From Phycisphaerae bacterium (GTDB lineage Bacteria; Planctomycetota; Phycisphaerae; UBA1845; PWPN01), in assembly GCA_018003015.1 (NCBI GenBank), contig JAGNEZ010000002.1, positions 1-64,000 of the forward strand: a DNA stretch of 64,000 bases, given 5' to 3'. Below the pieces are notes generated by a model, which was not told where the DNA came from, searched no databases, and was given only the letters and a program-made list of their open reading frames with translations. How positions within the stretch are numbered: the stretch's first letter is position 1; every line of letters starts with the position of its first letter. Positions 26,058 to 35,444 of this stretch are shown here, piece by piece. The translations under genes were made by a program, and so were the position numbers.

Positions 26058-26819
26058 CTAGCCCGGTTCCAGGGCGTCGCAGCTGCAAATGACGCGGTCA
26101 ACCGCCTTCTGCTTGAGCTCGTCGAGCGAGCCACCCAGCTCGTGGACGAGCACGTCATAATAGTACATCAGGCGGGCGTCGGGGTCATCAAGAGCCCCGC
26201 CGAAGTGCCGGTTGGGGTCGTTGTAGATCAGACGGATGGGAATCTCGCGGATGCGGAGGTCCCGGCAAGCCGCTTGGACCCACAGCTGCAGGGGCATGGC
26301 ATAGCCAGGAATGGTGATATTCAGATGCCTCAGGGCGGAAACCCGGTAGGCCTTGAACCCGCAGAACGCGTCGGTGATGCCCAAGTGGAGGATTTCGTTG
26401 AGCAGGTCGGTGACTTTCTGGTTGACCGCCCGGCGGTCCAGCGGCGGCTGCGAGTTGCCGGGCATCTCCTGCAGATAACGCGAGCCGCTGATGATGTCGG
26501 CGTCGTCGGCGGCCGCCGACCACAGGAAGTACGGGATCCAGGCCGCTTCATGCTGCTCGTCGCAATCCATGGTGATGAGCCAGTCGTAGCCGCGCTCGAC
26601 CGCGAACGCGAAGGCGTCGATCAGGCTCTGGCCATACCCGCGGTTGTCCACGTGGCGGATGTGGTGGATACCCCTTTCGGCGGCCAGCAGTTGCGGCGTT
26701 TCATCGGTCGAGCCGTCGTCAATGACCAGAATGTCAGGTGCGTAGTAGCGAACCTGCTCGAGGACCCTGGGCAGCGAGCGGGCCTCATTGTAGATGGGTA
26801 TGGCGACCAGATAGCGCAC
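26058..26819 (-). CDS. GT2 glycosyltransferase without membrane anchor
   Basis: A 253-residue family 2 glycosyltransferase. The start is set by a perfect AGGAGG eight bases before a GTG at 26819, giving VRYLVAIPIYNEARSLP; an in-frame ATG at 26840 lies upstream of that site and is probably not used. Landmarks: DILVIDDGSTDETPQLL, WLITMDCDEQHEAAWIP (nucleotide-sugar DxD-like acidic motif), ADIISGSRY and CGFKAYRV. There are no C-terminal helices, unlike the GT2 at 13439. Relatives are polyprenyl-phosphate-mannose or -glucose synthase-like. Translation begins right after an upstream divergent region shared with the fucose-isomerase-like gene. Confidence 0.9.
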   Translation of the reverse strand: MRYLVAIPIYNEARSLPRVLEQVRYYAPDILVIDDGSTDETPQLLAAERGIHHIRHVDNRGYGQSLIDAFAFAVERGYDWLITMDCDEQHEAAWIPYFLWSAAADDADIISGSRYLQEMPGNSQPPLDRRAVNQKVTDLLNEILHLGITDAFCGFKAYRVSALRHLNITIPGYAMPLQLWVQAACRDLRIREIPIRLIYNDPNRHFGGALDDPDARLMYYYDVLVHELGGSLDELKQKAVDRVICSCDALEPG

Positions 26820-27054
26820 GGCGGCATCCTCCTGCCACATTAACCGGTCCGGTTCGCGCGCCCCACGCGCGCCCCATAGTGTAGGACGGTTGACCGGCCG
26901 GTGACAAGCGGTTTCGCCTCGATCGCTAGCTGGTGACCGCGACGGGAAACGGGTATGCTGGGTATTCACACGCCAGAGCCGGCGCTCCCGCTGAGCGGTC
27001 GCCTGCAAACCAGGAACGGGTGAGGTCCGAGACAAGGTCCTGAAGGAGCCAACC

Positions 27055-28638
27055 ATGAGCGAGCCCATGCGTCAGTCAGTGAGTTCTCGATTGGCCGGCA
27101 ACTGTGCCTGTTGCATGTTGAATCGGCGACGGTTTCTCGCCGGTTGTGCGGCCTGTGTGGCCGGCGCCGGCGGGGCGGGCCTGCTGCACCCGAGGCGAGC
27201 GGCGGCGGCCGAGGACGCCACCAAGCCCAAGGTCCGGCTCGTCTACTCCTACGCCCCGTCGACCGGACCAATCTGGCCGAACATCGGCTACGACTTCGAC
27301 CGTCGCAAGAAGGAACTGACGGCGGCACTCGAGGCGGCTTGTCCGGGCATCGAGTTCAAGCCGATCAGCGTTCAGAACGCCGACGAAGCCAAGAAGATGC
27401 TTGACCAGGACAAGGGCATCGACGGCTACCTGGTGTACATCCTCGGCTTGTGGACCGGTGCCCCTAGGGTCATCGGGGCTTCCGGCCGTCCAACCGTGTA
27501 TGCCGACGATCTCTACGGCGGATCCGGCGAGTTTCTCATTGCCAATGCCGCGGCGAGGCGTGCGAAGCTGAACGTGGTGGGCGTGTCGTCGTCTCGGGTC
27601 GAGGATGTGGCCGCCGTGGCTCGGTGCTTCGAAGTCCTCAAGAAGCCGGGCGCGACCGCGGATGCCTTCATGGCTGCCGCCGAGGCGGCTCGGAGGAAGG
27701 GGCTCAAGAAGCCCGGCGACCTGAAGTGCGCCGAGGATAAGGCGAAGATCGCCGATCCCGCGGACTGCCTCAAGAAGCTCGAGGCAGCGACCATGCTTGT
27801 CGTGGGCGCCAGCAACCCGACGATAGCCAAGGGGATCCAGGACGTCTTCGGCACCAAGGTCATCCCGATCGACTTCAAGGAGCTGCACGGGGCGTACGAA
27901 CAGGCTGATCAGGACGAGGCTGCCAAGTGGGCGGATCGCTGGATGAAAGGGGCCGAGAAAACTGTCGAGCCCGGGCGGGACGAGATCGTTCGCTCCGGGG
28001 CGATGTATCTGGCCGAACTCGCCTTGCTCAAGAAGTACAGTGCCCAGGCCATTACCATCAACTGCCTTGGCGGTTTCTACGACAACCACATCAAGGCCTA
28101 TCCCTGCCTGGGCTTCGCCCAGCTCAACGACGACGGCCTGATCGGTGCCTGCGAAGCCGACCAGCTGTCCACCATCACCATGCTGGCGATGAATGCCCTC
28201 ACCGGCCGGCCAGGCTACATTTCCGACCCGGTTATCGATACGGCGAAGAACCAGATCATCTACGCTCACTGTGTGGCCTCCACCAAGGTCTTCGGCCCGG
28301 ATGGCAGGTCCAACCCTTATCTCATCCGCAGTCATTCGGAGGATCGCAAGGGCGCTGTGGTGCAGTCCCTGATGCCGCTGGGGTTCATGACCACCACAGT
28401 CGAGTTCCACCCGGTCAAGAAGGCGGTGATCTTCCATCAGGGCAAGGCCGTGGCCAACGTCGACGAGGATAAGGCTTGTCGCAGCAAACTGGCCGTCGAG
28501 GTCAAGGGCGACATGGACAAGCTGCTGGCCGAGTGGGACCAGTGGGGCTGGCATCGGGTGACCGTCTACGGCGACCTGAAAGAGCCGGTCAACGAACTGG
28601 CCAAGGCTCTGGACCTGAAGGTGGTCAACGAGGCCTGA
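27055..28638 (+). CDS. Tat-exported L-fucose/arabinose isomerase-like protein
   Basis: A 527-residue protein with a twin-arginine signal (LNRRRFLAGCAACVAGAGGAG, arginines near residues 24-26). The C-terminal half resembles L-fucose isomerase: INCLGGFYDNHIKAYPCLGF, GLIGACEADQLSTITMLAMNALTGRPGYISDPVID (acidic residues at the metal-ligand positions in this segment), then YAHCVASTKVFGPDG. Known fucose and arabinose isomerases are cytoplasmic, so export by Tat is notable. It may act on a sugar released in the periplasm or may bind sugar without isomerising it. AAGGAG seven bases before the ATG fixes the start. It opens the six-gene plus-strand block. Confidence 0.78.
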   Translation: MSEPMRQSVSSRLAGNCACCMLNRRRFLAGCAACVAGAGGAGLLHPRRAAAAEDATKPKVRLVYSYAPSTGPIWPNIGYDFDRRKKELTAALEAACPGIEFKPISVQNADEAKKMLDQDKGIDGYLVYILGLWTGAPRVIGASGRPTVYADDLYGGSGEFLIANAAARRAKLNVVGVSSSRVEDVAAVARCFEVLKKPGATADAFMAAAEAARRKGLKKPGDLKCAEDKAKIADPADCLKKLEAATMLVVGASNPTIAKGIQDVFGTKVIPIDFKELHGAYEQADQDEAAKWADRWMKGAEKTVEPGRDEIVRSGAMYLAELALLKKYSAQAITINCLGGFYDNHIKAYPCLGFAQLNDDGLIGACEADQLSTITMLAMNALTGRPGYISDPVIDTAKNQIIYAHCVASTKVFGPDGRSNPYLIRSHSEDRKGAVVQSLMPLGFMTTTVEFHPVKKAVIFHQGKAVANVDEDKACRSKLAVEVKGDMDKLLAEWDQWGWHRVTVYGDLKEPVNELAKALDLKVVNEA

Positions 28639-28905
28639 TGCCGGCCGGGGCGACTGGTCCCAATGCCCCCTGCCGGCGGAGCGCCGGGCGCGCTTCCCTC
28701 GCGACCGGCTGAGGAGGGCACGGCAGCGGTGCGCAGAAGCAGGGGCCCTGCCCCGTCCCGTCGATTCGGCTGGCTGTCGGATGGAGGATCAGGGGTGATT
28801 GCCGAAACCGGCCGCCCGGTCGCGGCTGTGTGCGCGAAGCTGGAATGGGCCTGGGACGTCACCAAAGGCTCGTGACCGCGGTACACCATCGGTGGAGCAT
28901 CTGGA

Positions 28906-30018
28906 ATGGAGCCAAACACTCCGGTATCCGCGAGCGGCCGGCTGATGTCCATCGACGCCCTGCGGGGCTTCGATATGTTCTGGATCATCGGTGGCGAACG
29001 GATGGTCCGCGGGCTGGACGCCGGCCTGAAAAGTCCGTGGTTCAGCGATCATGTCACCCGGCAGATGGGCCATGTACCCTGGGAAGGGTTCCAGTTCATG
29101 GACCTGATCATGCCGCTGTTCCTGTTCATATCCGGCGTGGCCATGCCGTTCTCGTTTGCCAAGCGGCTGGGTTCCGGACACGATCAGCGCGGGCTCTATG
29201 CCCACGTCGCGAAGCGGTTCGCCATTCTGTTCGTCCTGGGCATGGTCGCCCAGGGCAACCTGCTGGCCTACGACCTGTCAAAGCTGCACATCTTCTGCAA
29301 TACGCTGCAGGCCATCGCCGCGGGCTATCTGATCGCCGCACTCTGCCTGATAAACCTCCGACTCGTCGGGCAGATCGCGGTTGCAGTCGGCCTGTTGCTG
29401 GGCTTCTGGGCGTTGATGGCCTGGGTGCCGGTCCCCGGGCATGGGGCCGGGAAGCTGACTCCCGACGGCAATCTGGCGATCTGGCTGGATCATCGGATCC
29501 TCGGTGCCTTCCAGGACCGCACAACCTACTCCTGGATTCTGAGCAGCATGACCTTCGGATGCACGGTTCTGCTGGGGGCGTTCGCCGGACAGCTGCTGCG
29601 GTCCAGCCTGCGGTCATGGCTCAAGGCCATGGTCCTGTTGATCGCTGGCGGCGCGTGCTTCCTTGTCGGCCTGGGCTGGAACCCGTGGTTCCCGATCATC
29701 AAGCACCTCTGGACCAGCTCGTTCGTGCTCTACTCGGGCGGTATGAGCCTGGCCCTGATGGGGCTGTTCTACCTGCTCATCGACGTTTGGGGCCTGCGGC
29801 GGTGGGCATTCGTGTTCATGGTGATCGGCATGAACGCCATCGCCGTGTACATGGCCAACATGCTGTTCGATTTCCGCCGCATCGCGGATATCTTCGTGGG
29901 CGGCCTCGGCAAGTGGACCGGCTCATGGCAGGACCTGATACGGGCCGCGGGTGGTTTCGCCGTGGTCTGGCTGATCCTCCTCTACATGTACCGGAAGAAA
30001 ACGTTCGTCAAAGTGTAG
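28906..30018 (+). CDS. HGSNAT/NagX-type membrane acyltransferase (DUF5009)
   Basis: A 370-residue protein with about ten membrane helices, related to heparan-alpha-glucosaminide N-acetyltransferase and bacterial NagX/DUF5009 proteins, which pass an acetyl group across the membrane to amino sugars. The opening RLMSIDALRGFDMFWIIGGE and the GHVPWEGFQFMDLIMPLFLFISGVAMPFSF region are typical, including the His-Trp pair near the predicted active site. Further helices include FMVIGMNAIAVYMANMLF and a terminal FAVVWLILLYMYRKKTF. GGAG lies eight bases before the ATG. In this context it could modify amino sugars produced by neighbouring enzymes. Confidence 0.85.
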   Translation: MEPNTPVSASGRLMSIDALRGFDMFWIIGGERMVRGLDAGLKSPWFSDHVTRQMGHVPWEGFQFMDLIMPLFLFISGVAMPFSFAKRLGSGHDQRGLYAHVAKRFAILFVLGMVAQGNLLAYDLSKLHIFCNTLQAIAAGYLIAALCLINLRLVGQIAVAVGLLLGFWALMAWVPVPGHGAGKLTPDGNLAIWLDHRILGAFQDRTTYSWILSSMTFGCTVLLGAFAGQLLRSSLRSWLKAMVLLIAGGACFLVGLGWNPWFPIIKHLWTSSFVLYSGGMSLALMGLFYLLIDVWGLRRWAFVFMVIGMNAIAVYMANMLFDFRRIADIFVGGLGKWTGSWQDLIRAAGGFAVVWLILLYMYRKKTFVKV

Positions 30019-30070
30019 GCTCTGCCGCTGCGTCCGTCACCGCAAGGAGTCCAGAAATGGAAGGTGGGTG

Positions 30071-32017
30071 GTGAGAGGGGGGCGGAATCTCGCGAAGGTC
30101 ATGACGCTCTTGCGCTGTCTCGTCCTTCAGGCCTGCATGGCCTTCCCGGCATGGGCCGATCTTCGGATGGCGGAGGATCGGTCAGCCGACGGCGTGGCAC
30201 CGCGCGTTCTCGACGGCGATCGGCCGGTCTTCACCCCCATCGAGAAAGACTCGTCCCTGCTGATCGTCCAACCGTCCGGTAGAACACCGGTGGTCTGCAG
30301 GGAATCCGAAACGCAGGATGGAACCCTACGCTTGACGGGTGGAGCCGCGCCGGGGTTAACCGTCGCGGAAACGTACCGCGTGATCACTCCCGGCCTGATC
30401 GAGCGAGCCGTCACCGTGACCGCGGCCAGCGACCAGCGGTACTACGTCGACCTGGGCTGGTCCGTGGCCCAGCCGGGCGAGTTCTGCTCCTTCATGGGTC
30501 CGGAGCTGGCCACCAGGAGCTACACCCCAACCTGTGCCGGCCCGGAATTCGGAGGCGGCTCATTGCAGACCTTTCCCTTTCTGGGGCTCCGTACCGAAAA
30601 CACACTCTACGGCCTGATGGGCGACACCCCCGGCCTCTGGGAAAACCGCTGCTTCCTCCTATTCGACATCGAGAAGCGGCGGTTCGGCCTCACCACCGGC
30701 GACGGTAGCCCGCGACGCGTCATCACCATCCCGCGGAACGTGGACGCCACCAGCGTCTACCGGACCACGTTCGACGGGTGGCAGCACATCGAGGCCGGCC
30801 AGAGCCAGACGTTCAGGACTTGGCTCTTCTCCTCGCCGGTCCAATCGCTCTACGACGTCCAGTTGGCCGCCCATCTGGCCCTGGCCAACGCCAAAGGCTT
30901 CAACCACTCCGCCATCGAGGCCATCCTGCGCAATACCTCTTACCTGCTCCTGCGGCGCAACCTGCTCCGCACCGAGAGCGACTACTTGTTCATCTCCGGT
31001 GTCGGCTACGGCTGGAAACAGTGGGTCAGCGACGGCTTCTGGACCAGTCGCGGCCTGGACGACCCGGCCTATGACGCCCAGGCTCACGCGGCCGTTTTCT
31101 TCGAGCGGATCAACTACGAGGACAACGCCCAGTACTACCTCATCTGGTCAGCTATGGTCAGGCGTGCGGGCGGCGACCTGGACGAACGGACTGTCGGCCG
31201 AGCCTATCGTTTCATCCGCGAGCACGAACGCGACGGGCTTTACATCCCGCCCCGACTCAATCCCGAAAAGCCCATCCTTAAGACCTACCACGACCAGCTT
31301 CCCTATGACGATGATGACGCCCCTTCGTCCAACCAGGGCTTCCATTGCGGGGCACTCCTGGCCGCCAGGGAACTTGGCTTCTCGGTCACCGACGCGGACA
31401 TCGACCGAGCCACGGCCGGATACCGGCGGATGTTCAACACCTCGGGCGGCTACATGGCCACCAGCCTCAAACAGCAAGACCATGTTGGTCAGGACGCCCT
31501 CTACGGCGAGGTGCTGACCTTCGCGGTCTTTGGCCGAAAGCTCCTGCCCGATGAAATGGTTCGCCGCCACCTTGAAACCTCGGTGCGGATTCAGTCGCCG
31601 CACGGCATGCGGGTCATCTCCAAACCGGACGGCAGCCTGCTCGACGGCCACAGCGGAGCCTACGTCTACGGCGGTTCGTGGTTCCTCAACGATGCAGCCA
31701 ACTACCTCGACGGGTTGATCCACGGCATGGATCCGACATGGGTGGACGACCGGCTGCTCTGGCGCCTGTGCCGGGAACTGGCCTACATGCCGGCCTTCCA
31801 CGAGTCGCTGGACACGGCCAAGGGCCAGCCCTACGGGCACCACCTGTACTGCTGGAACTCCGGCTTCTGGTGGCTGCGGCGCGAGGTGCTCAGGCGACTC
31901 GGGGGCCAGCCCGCCAGTTCGCTCGAATCCCGGCTGGACGACGAGTTGGGCGTGGTTCGCAAGGGCGGTTTCCTGTCCCTTGAGCCGACCTCCGCCAGGC
32001 TACGCCCCAGGGAGTAG
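30071..32017 (+). CDS. secreted (alpha/alpha)6-type protein, possible glycoside hydrolase
   Basis: A 648-residue exported protein. A GTG at 30071, six bases behind GGAAGG, gives a signal peptide (LLRCLVLQACMAFPAWA). The first 250 residues form a beta-sandwich-like domain; the second half has paired helices and Tyr/Trp/His-rich loops (GVGYGWKQWVSDGFWTSRGL, YHDQLPYDDDDAPSSNQGFH, GSWFLNDAANYLDGLIHG, YGHHLYCWNSGFWWLRR) reminiscent of (alpha/alpha)6-barrel glycosidases. No family-defining catalytic pair is identifiable by eye. It sits between the acyltransferase and the C45 acylase-like gene and may provide the backbone-cleaving activity of that set. Confidence 0.72.
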   Translation: MRGGRNLAKVMTLLRCLVLQACMAFPAWADLRMAEDRSADGVAPRVLDGDRPVFTPIEKDSSLLIVQPSGRTPVVCRESETQDGTLRLTGGAAPGLTVAETYRVITPGLIERAVTVTAASDQRYYVDLGWSVAQPGEFCSFMGPELATRSYTPTCAGPEFGGGSLQTFPFLGLRTENTLYGLMGDTPGLWENRCFLLFDIEKRRFGLTTGDGSPRRVITIPRNVDATSVYRTTFDGWQHIEAGQSQTFRTWLFSSPVQSLYDVQLAAHLALANAKGFNHSAIEAILRNTSYLLLRRNLLRTESDYLFISGVGYGWKQWVSDGFWTSRGLDDPAYDAQAHAAVFFERINYEDNAQYYLIWSAMVRRAGGDLDERTVGRAYRFIREHERDGLYIPPRLNPEKPILKTYHDQLPYDDDDAPSSNQGFHCGALLAARELGFSVTDADIDRATAGYRRMFNTSGGYMATSLKQQDHVGQDALYGEVLTFAVFGRKLLPDEMVRRHLETSVRIQSPHGMRVISKPDGSLLDGHSGAYVYGGSWFLNDAANYLDGLIHGMDPTWVDDRLLWRLCRELAYMPAFHESLDTAKGQPYGHHLYCWNSGFWWLRREVLRRLGGQPASSLESRLDDELGVVRKGGFLSLEPTSARLRPRE

Positions 32018-32109
32018 AGCCGTTATAATGGCCGGGGCTCGTACAGGTCCGACGGGTAACGGCCGTTCGCCGGGGTCGGGGTGGGTCTCTTGCATAGGAC
32101 AGTCTTGGC

Positions 32110-33270
32110 ATGAAAGCTATCTTCTTCCTGGTACGCTTCTCGCTGCTACTGGTGGTCTGCGTTTCATCCTTCGCCCGGTCGCCGGCGACGCAGCCCGCCC
32201 GCGAGCTGGTGGCCACCGAGGGCAAGGGCTACCTGGAGAAGGTGGACGACTACCTGGTCCTGCACCTCAAGGGCACGCCGGAGGAAATGGGTTACCAACA
32301 CGGCGTGCTGCTCAAGGATCACGTCCGCGAGAACATGGCCTTTCTGCTCGACCAGGCCCAGGATGAGGAATTTGAGGTCGGGGGCTTCAAGCTGACCCGG
32401 CCGATGATCGCCGCGTTTCTGAATACCCTGTTCGTCGACAAGGTCCCCGAGCGATTCGTCAAGGAAATGAACGCGCTGGCCAGGGGCGCGGATCTGCCCG
32501 GCGCCAAAGTCATTGCCGCCAACCTGATCCCGGAGCTGTTCCATTGCAGTGGCTTCGCCCTGCTGAAGGAGGCGACGGCCACGGGCAAGCTGTATCACGG
32601 GAGAGTGCTCGACTATGGCGTGGATTGGAGGCTCCAGGAGCACGCGGTCCTGATCATCCAGGAGCCCGATGGTCGGATCCCCTTCGTCAACGTCTCGTAT
32701 GCCGGCTTCATCGGCTCAGTCACCGGCATGAACGCCGAGCAGATCGGTATCGGGGAGATGGGCGGGCGAGGCGAGGGCAAGTGGCAGGGCATCCCCATGT
32801 CCTTCCTGGTCCGCATGGTGCTCGAGCAGGCCAGGACGCTCGACCAGGCGATCGGCGTGTTCCAGGACAATCCCCGCACCTGCGAGTACTACTACGTGAT
32901 TTCCGATGCCCGGGCGGACTCCGCGGTCGGCATGAGGGCCGTCCCCGAGAAGGTCGAGCTCATTCGCCCCGGCGCCCAACACCCGCTGCTGCCCAGCCCA
33001 GTCAAGAACACCGTCCTCATGTCCGCGGGTGACCGATACAAGGCCCTCAGCGAACTGGTGGCCGCCGGCTACGGCATGTTCACCGAGCAGAAGGCCGTGC
33101 GGCTGATGGACGCGCCGGTGGCCATGAGAGAGAATCTGCACGACGTCCTGATGGTCCCGGCCGACGGCGTGCTCTACGTCGCCAACGCCGCCAAGGATCA
33201 GAGCCCGGCCTGGAAGCAGAAGTACTACCGCTTCAACTGGCTGGAGCTGATGAAGAAACGGCCGGGATAG
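32110..33270 (+). CDS. C45-family acyltransferase/acylase-like Ntn hydrolase, exported
   Basis: A 386-residue protein of the C45 family (acyl-CoA:6-aminopenicillanate acyltransferase-like), which are N-terminal nucleophile hydrolases that self-cleave before a catalytic Cys. The candidate nucleophile is Cys146 in IPELFHCSGFAL. It is followed by the strand GRVLDYGVDW (usual 'xRNxDw' motif) and VNVSYAGFIGSVTGMNAEQIGI. A signal peptide (MKAIFFLVRFSLLLVVCVSSFA) implies export. A TATAAT at 32024-32029 lies 80 bases ahead but lacks a good -35. With the next gene 36 bases away, it could deacylate N-acylated amino sugars or amino acids; the substrate is not known. Confidence 0.83.
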   Translation: MKAIFFLVRFSLLLVVCVSSFARSPATQPARELVATEGKGYLEKVDDYLVLHLKGTPEEMGYQHGVLLKDHVRENMAFLLDQAQDEEFEVGGFKLTRPMIAAFLNTLFVDKVPERFVKEMNALARGADLPGAKVIAANLIPELFHCSGFALLKEATATGKLYHGRVLDYGVDWRLQEHAVLIIQEPDGRIPFVNVSYAGFIGSVTGMNAEQIGIGEMGGRGEGKWQGIPMSFLVRMVLEQARTLDQAIGVFQDNPRTCEYYYVISDARADSAVGMRAVPEKVELIRPGAQHPLLPSPVKNTVLMSAGDRYKALSELVAAGYGMFTEQKAVRLMDAPVAMRENLHDVLMVPADGVLYVANAAKDQSPAWKQKYYRFNWLELMKKRPG

Positions 33271-33306
33271 CCTCGCCTCTTGGAACCTGACTTGAGGGAC
33301 GAACTG

Positions 33307-34500
33307 ATGGCCTGGGACTTCGCCGGACTGAAGAGACTGTATCGGCACAATCTGCTGAACGACGTGATCCCGTTCTGGGAAAAGCACTCCATCGACCGCG
33401 AGTGCGGGGGTTACTACAGCTGCCTGGACCGGAGCGGCGACGTCTTCGACAGCGATAAGTTCCTCTGGATGCAGGGCCGCCAGATGTGGACGTTCGCCAT
33501 GCTCTACCGCAACCTCGAGCAGCGGTCGGCGTGGCTCGACATCGCCCGCCACGGGGCCGAGTTCCTCAAGCGGTACGGGCGCGACGGGCAGGGCAACTGG
33601 TACTTCTCGCTCACCCGCGAGGGCCAGCCTCTCGTCCAGCCCTACAACTGGTTCACCGACTGCTACGTGGGCATGGGTTTCGCCCAGTACGCCCTGGCGT
33701 CGGGCGATGACGAGGCCCGCGACATCGCCCTGCACACCTGGCGGAACGTCCTCGGTCGGCGCGACAATCCCAAGGGCAAGTACAACAAGGTCTTTCCCGG
33801 CACCCGGCCGACCAAGGCCCTGGCCGTGCCGCTCATGCTCCTGAATCTCGCCCTGGAAATGGAGGGCATCCTCTCCGACGACGAACTCCAGCTGATCCTC
33901 GATGACTGCCGCCGCGAGATCATGACCCAGTTCTACGATCACCAGCGGCGAATCACCTGGGAGAACATCGCCCCCGATGGCATGCACCTCGATACCTTTG
34001 CCGGTCGGGCGATTATCCCCGGCCACGGGCTGGAAGCCATGTGGCTGGTCCTCGAGGCCATTCGCCGCCATGGGGGCGATCGCAAGACCATCGACCGGGC
34101 CGCCGACGCCATCCTCAACCTCGTCGAGTTCGGGTGGGACAAGGACTACGACGGCATCCTGTACTTCGTCGACTCGCTGAACAAGCCGCTCGAAAAACTC
34201 GAGTGGGATCAGAAACTCTGGTGGGTACACCTCGAGGCACTCGTCGCCTTGACCATGGCTTACGCATTCACCGGCCGCAAGGACTGCCGCAAGTGGTTCG
34301 ACCGGGTCCACAAGTACACCTGGAAGCGATTCCCCGATCCCAAGCACGGCGAATGGTTCGGTTACCTGACCCGCCGGGGCAAGCGGCTGCTCGAACTCAA
34401 AGGCGGAAAATGGAAAGGCTGCTTCCACGTCCCCCGGGCCCTGTACCTCTGCTACCGCGAGTTCGAGCGAATGGAAGCGGAGCCGCCAATCAAGGAATGA
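33307..34500 (+). CDS. N-acylglucosamine 2-epimerase (AGE) family protein
   Basis: A 397-residue cytoplasmic (alpha/alpha)6-barrel enzyme of the AGE/renin-binding-protein family, which interconvert N-acylglucosamine and N-acylmannosamine or related sugars (mannose, cellobiose). Family landmarks are GRQMWTFAMLYRNL, IIPGHGLEAMWLVLEA (catalytic His region) and KLWWVHLEALVALTMAYAFTG. The ATG at 33307 is nine bases after GAGG; an upstream TTG at 33280 would add nine residues and has no site. Its gene is 36 bases downstream of the C45 gene and 23 bases upstream of the isomerase gene. This supports a co-transcribed sugar-modifying set. Confidence 0.92.
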   Translation: MAWDFAGLKRLYRHNLLNDVIPFWEKHSIDRECGGYYSCLDRSGDVFDSDKFLWMQGRQMWTFAMLYRNLEQRSAWLDIARHGAEFLKRYGRDGQGNWYFSLTREGQPLVQPYNWFTDCYVGMGFAQYALASGDDEARDIALHTWRNVLGRRDNPKGKYNKVFPGTRPTKALAVPLMLLNLALEMEGILSDDELQLILDDCRREIMTQFYDHQRRITWENIAPDGMHLDTFAGRAIIPGHGLEAMWLVLEAIRRHGGDRKTIDRAADAILNLVEFGWDKDYDGILYFVDSLNKPLEKLEWDQKLWWVHLEALVALTMAYAFTGRKDCRKWFDRVHKYTWKRFPDPKHGEWFGYLTRRGKRLLELKGGKWKGCFHVPRALYLCYREFERMEAEPPIKE

Positions 34501-34523
34501 CATTGAGTCGGGAGACATCGACC

Positions 34524-35444
34524 ATGGAGGCAACAGATCGATTGGGGCGGAGAGACTTCTTGAAGGGCGCGACCGCTGCCGGGGCCTTCCTGGCGGTCGG
34601 CTGTTCGGAAACCGGCCCGCTTGGCGGAAGACCAATGCCCGCGAATCCCCCCAAAAAGGCCTGGCAGATCGGCTGCTACACCCGGCCTTGGGACCAGCAT
34701 GACTACAGGGTCGCACTCGACGCCATCGCCGAGGCCGGCTTCAAGTACGTTGGGCTGATGACAACCAAGGCCCAGCCACCACTGGTGATCTCCGCGGCAA
34801 ACAGGGTGGAGGAGGCCGAAGCCATCGGCCGGGAAGTCGCTAAACGGGGCTTGATCGCGCCGTCCGTCTACGGCGGGGATATTCCTGTCCACGAATCCCT
34901 GGAGGCCGGCATCAACGCCCTCCGGCGGCTCATCGACAACTGCGCCGCCGCCCGAGTGGGTAACCTGATGATGGGCGGCATCGGTGACCAGAGGCTCTAC
35001 ACAGCCTACTACAAGGCCATCGCCGAATGCTGCGACTACGCGGCCGATAAGAAGGTCGGCATCAGCGTCAAGCCGCACGGCGGGCTGAATGCCACCGGGC
35101 CGCAATGCCGAAAAGCCATCGAAAGCGTCGGCCACCGCAACTTCCGCCTGTGGTACGATCCGGGGAACATCCTCTACTACTCGGACGGGCGGCTCGATCC
35201 GATCGATGATGCCGCGACGGTCGACGGCCTCGTCGTCGGCATGTCCGTCAAGGACTACCGGCACCCCAAGAACGTCGATGTGACGCCGGGCAGCGGCCAG
35301 GTGAACTTCCTCGCGGTGATGGACCGGCTCAAGAAGGGCGGCTTCACCCACGGGCCGCTCATTGTCGAGACCTTGACTCGGGGCGACCTGCCCAGACTGC
35401 TCGAGGAGGCCAGGAAAGCCCGGGCCTTCCTCGAAACGCTCTGA
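34524..35444 (+). CDS. Tat-exported sugar phosphate isomerase/epimerase-like TIM barrel
   Basis: A 306-residue xylose-isomerase-like TIM barrel of the sugar isomerase/epimerase family. The N-terminus carries both a twin-arginine motif (GRRDFLKGA, residues about 8-16) and a lipobox-like AVGC (Cys27), so it is probably exported folded and lipid-anchored. Family strands are YVGLMTTKAQPPLVI, VGISVKPHGGLNAT, FRLWYDPGNILYYS and GPLIVETL. Acidic and His residues at the metal site (E/D/H) are present in these segments. GGAG is ten bases ahead of the ATG; an alternative ATG at 34497 overlaps the previous stop by four bases. It ends the six-gene block and its 3' end overlaps a convergent gene. Confidence 0.87.
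   Translation: MEATDRLGRRDFLKGATAAGAFLAVGCSETGPLGGRPMPANPPKKAWQIGCYTRPWDQHDYRVALDAIAEAGFKYVGLMTTKAQPPLVISAANRVEEAEAIGREVAKRGLIAPSVYGGDIPVHESLEAGINALRRLIDNCAAARVGNLMMGGIGDQRLYTAYYKAIAECCDYAADKKVGISVKPHGGLNATGPQCRKAIESVGHRNFRLWYDPGNILYYSDGRLDPIDDAATVDGLVVGMSVKDYRHPKNVDVTPGSGQVNFLAVMDRLKKGGFTHGPLIVETLTRGDLPRLLEEARKARAFLETL

Noticed and set aside
32024-32029. TATAAT ahead of the C45 gene considered as a promoter
   Set aside because: A perfect -10, but no -35-like sequence at a suitable distance, so I mention it only in the gene entry.
32716-34716. 666-codon minus-strand frame opposite the C45 and AGE genes
   Set aside because: Covers two recognised genes on the other strand; no signal or motif.
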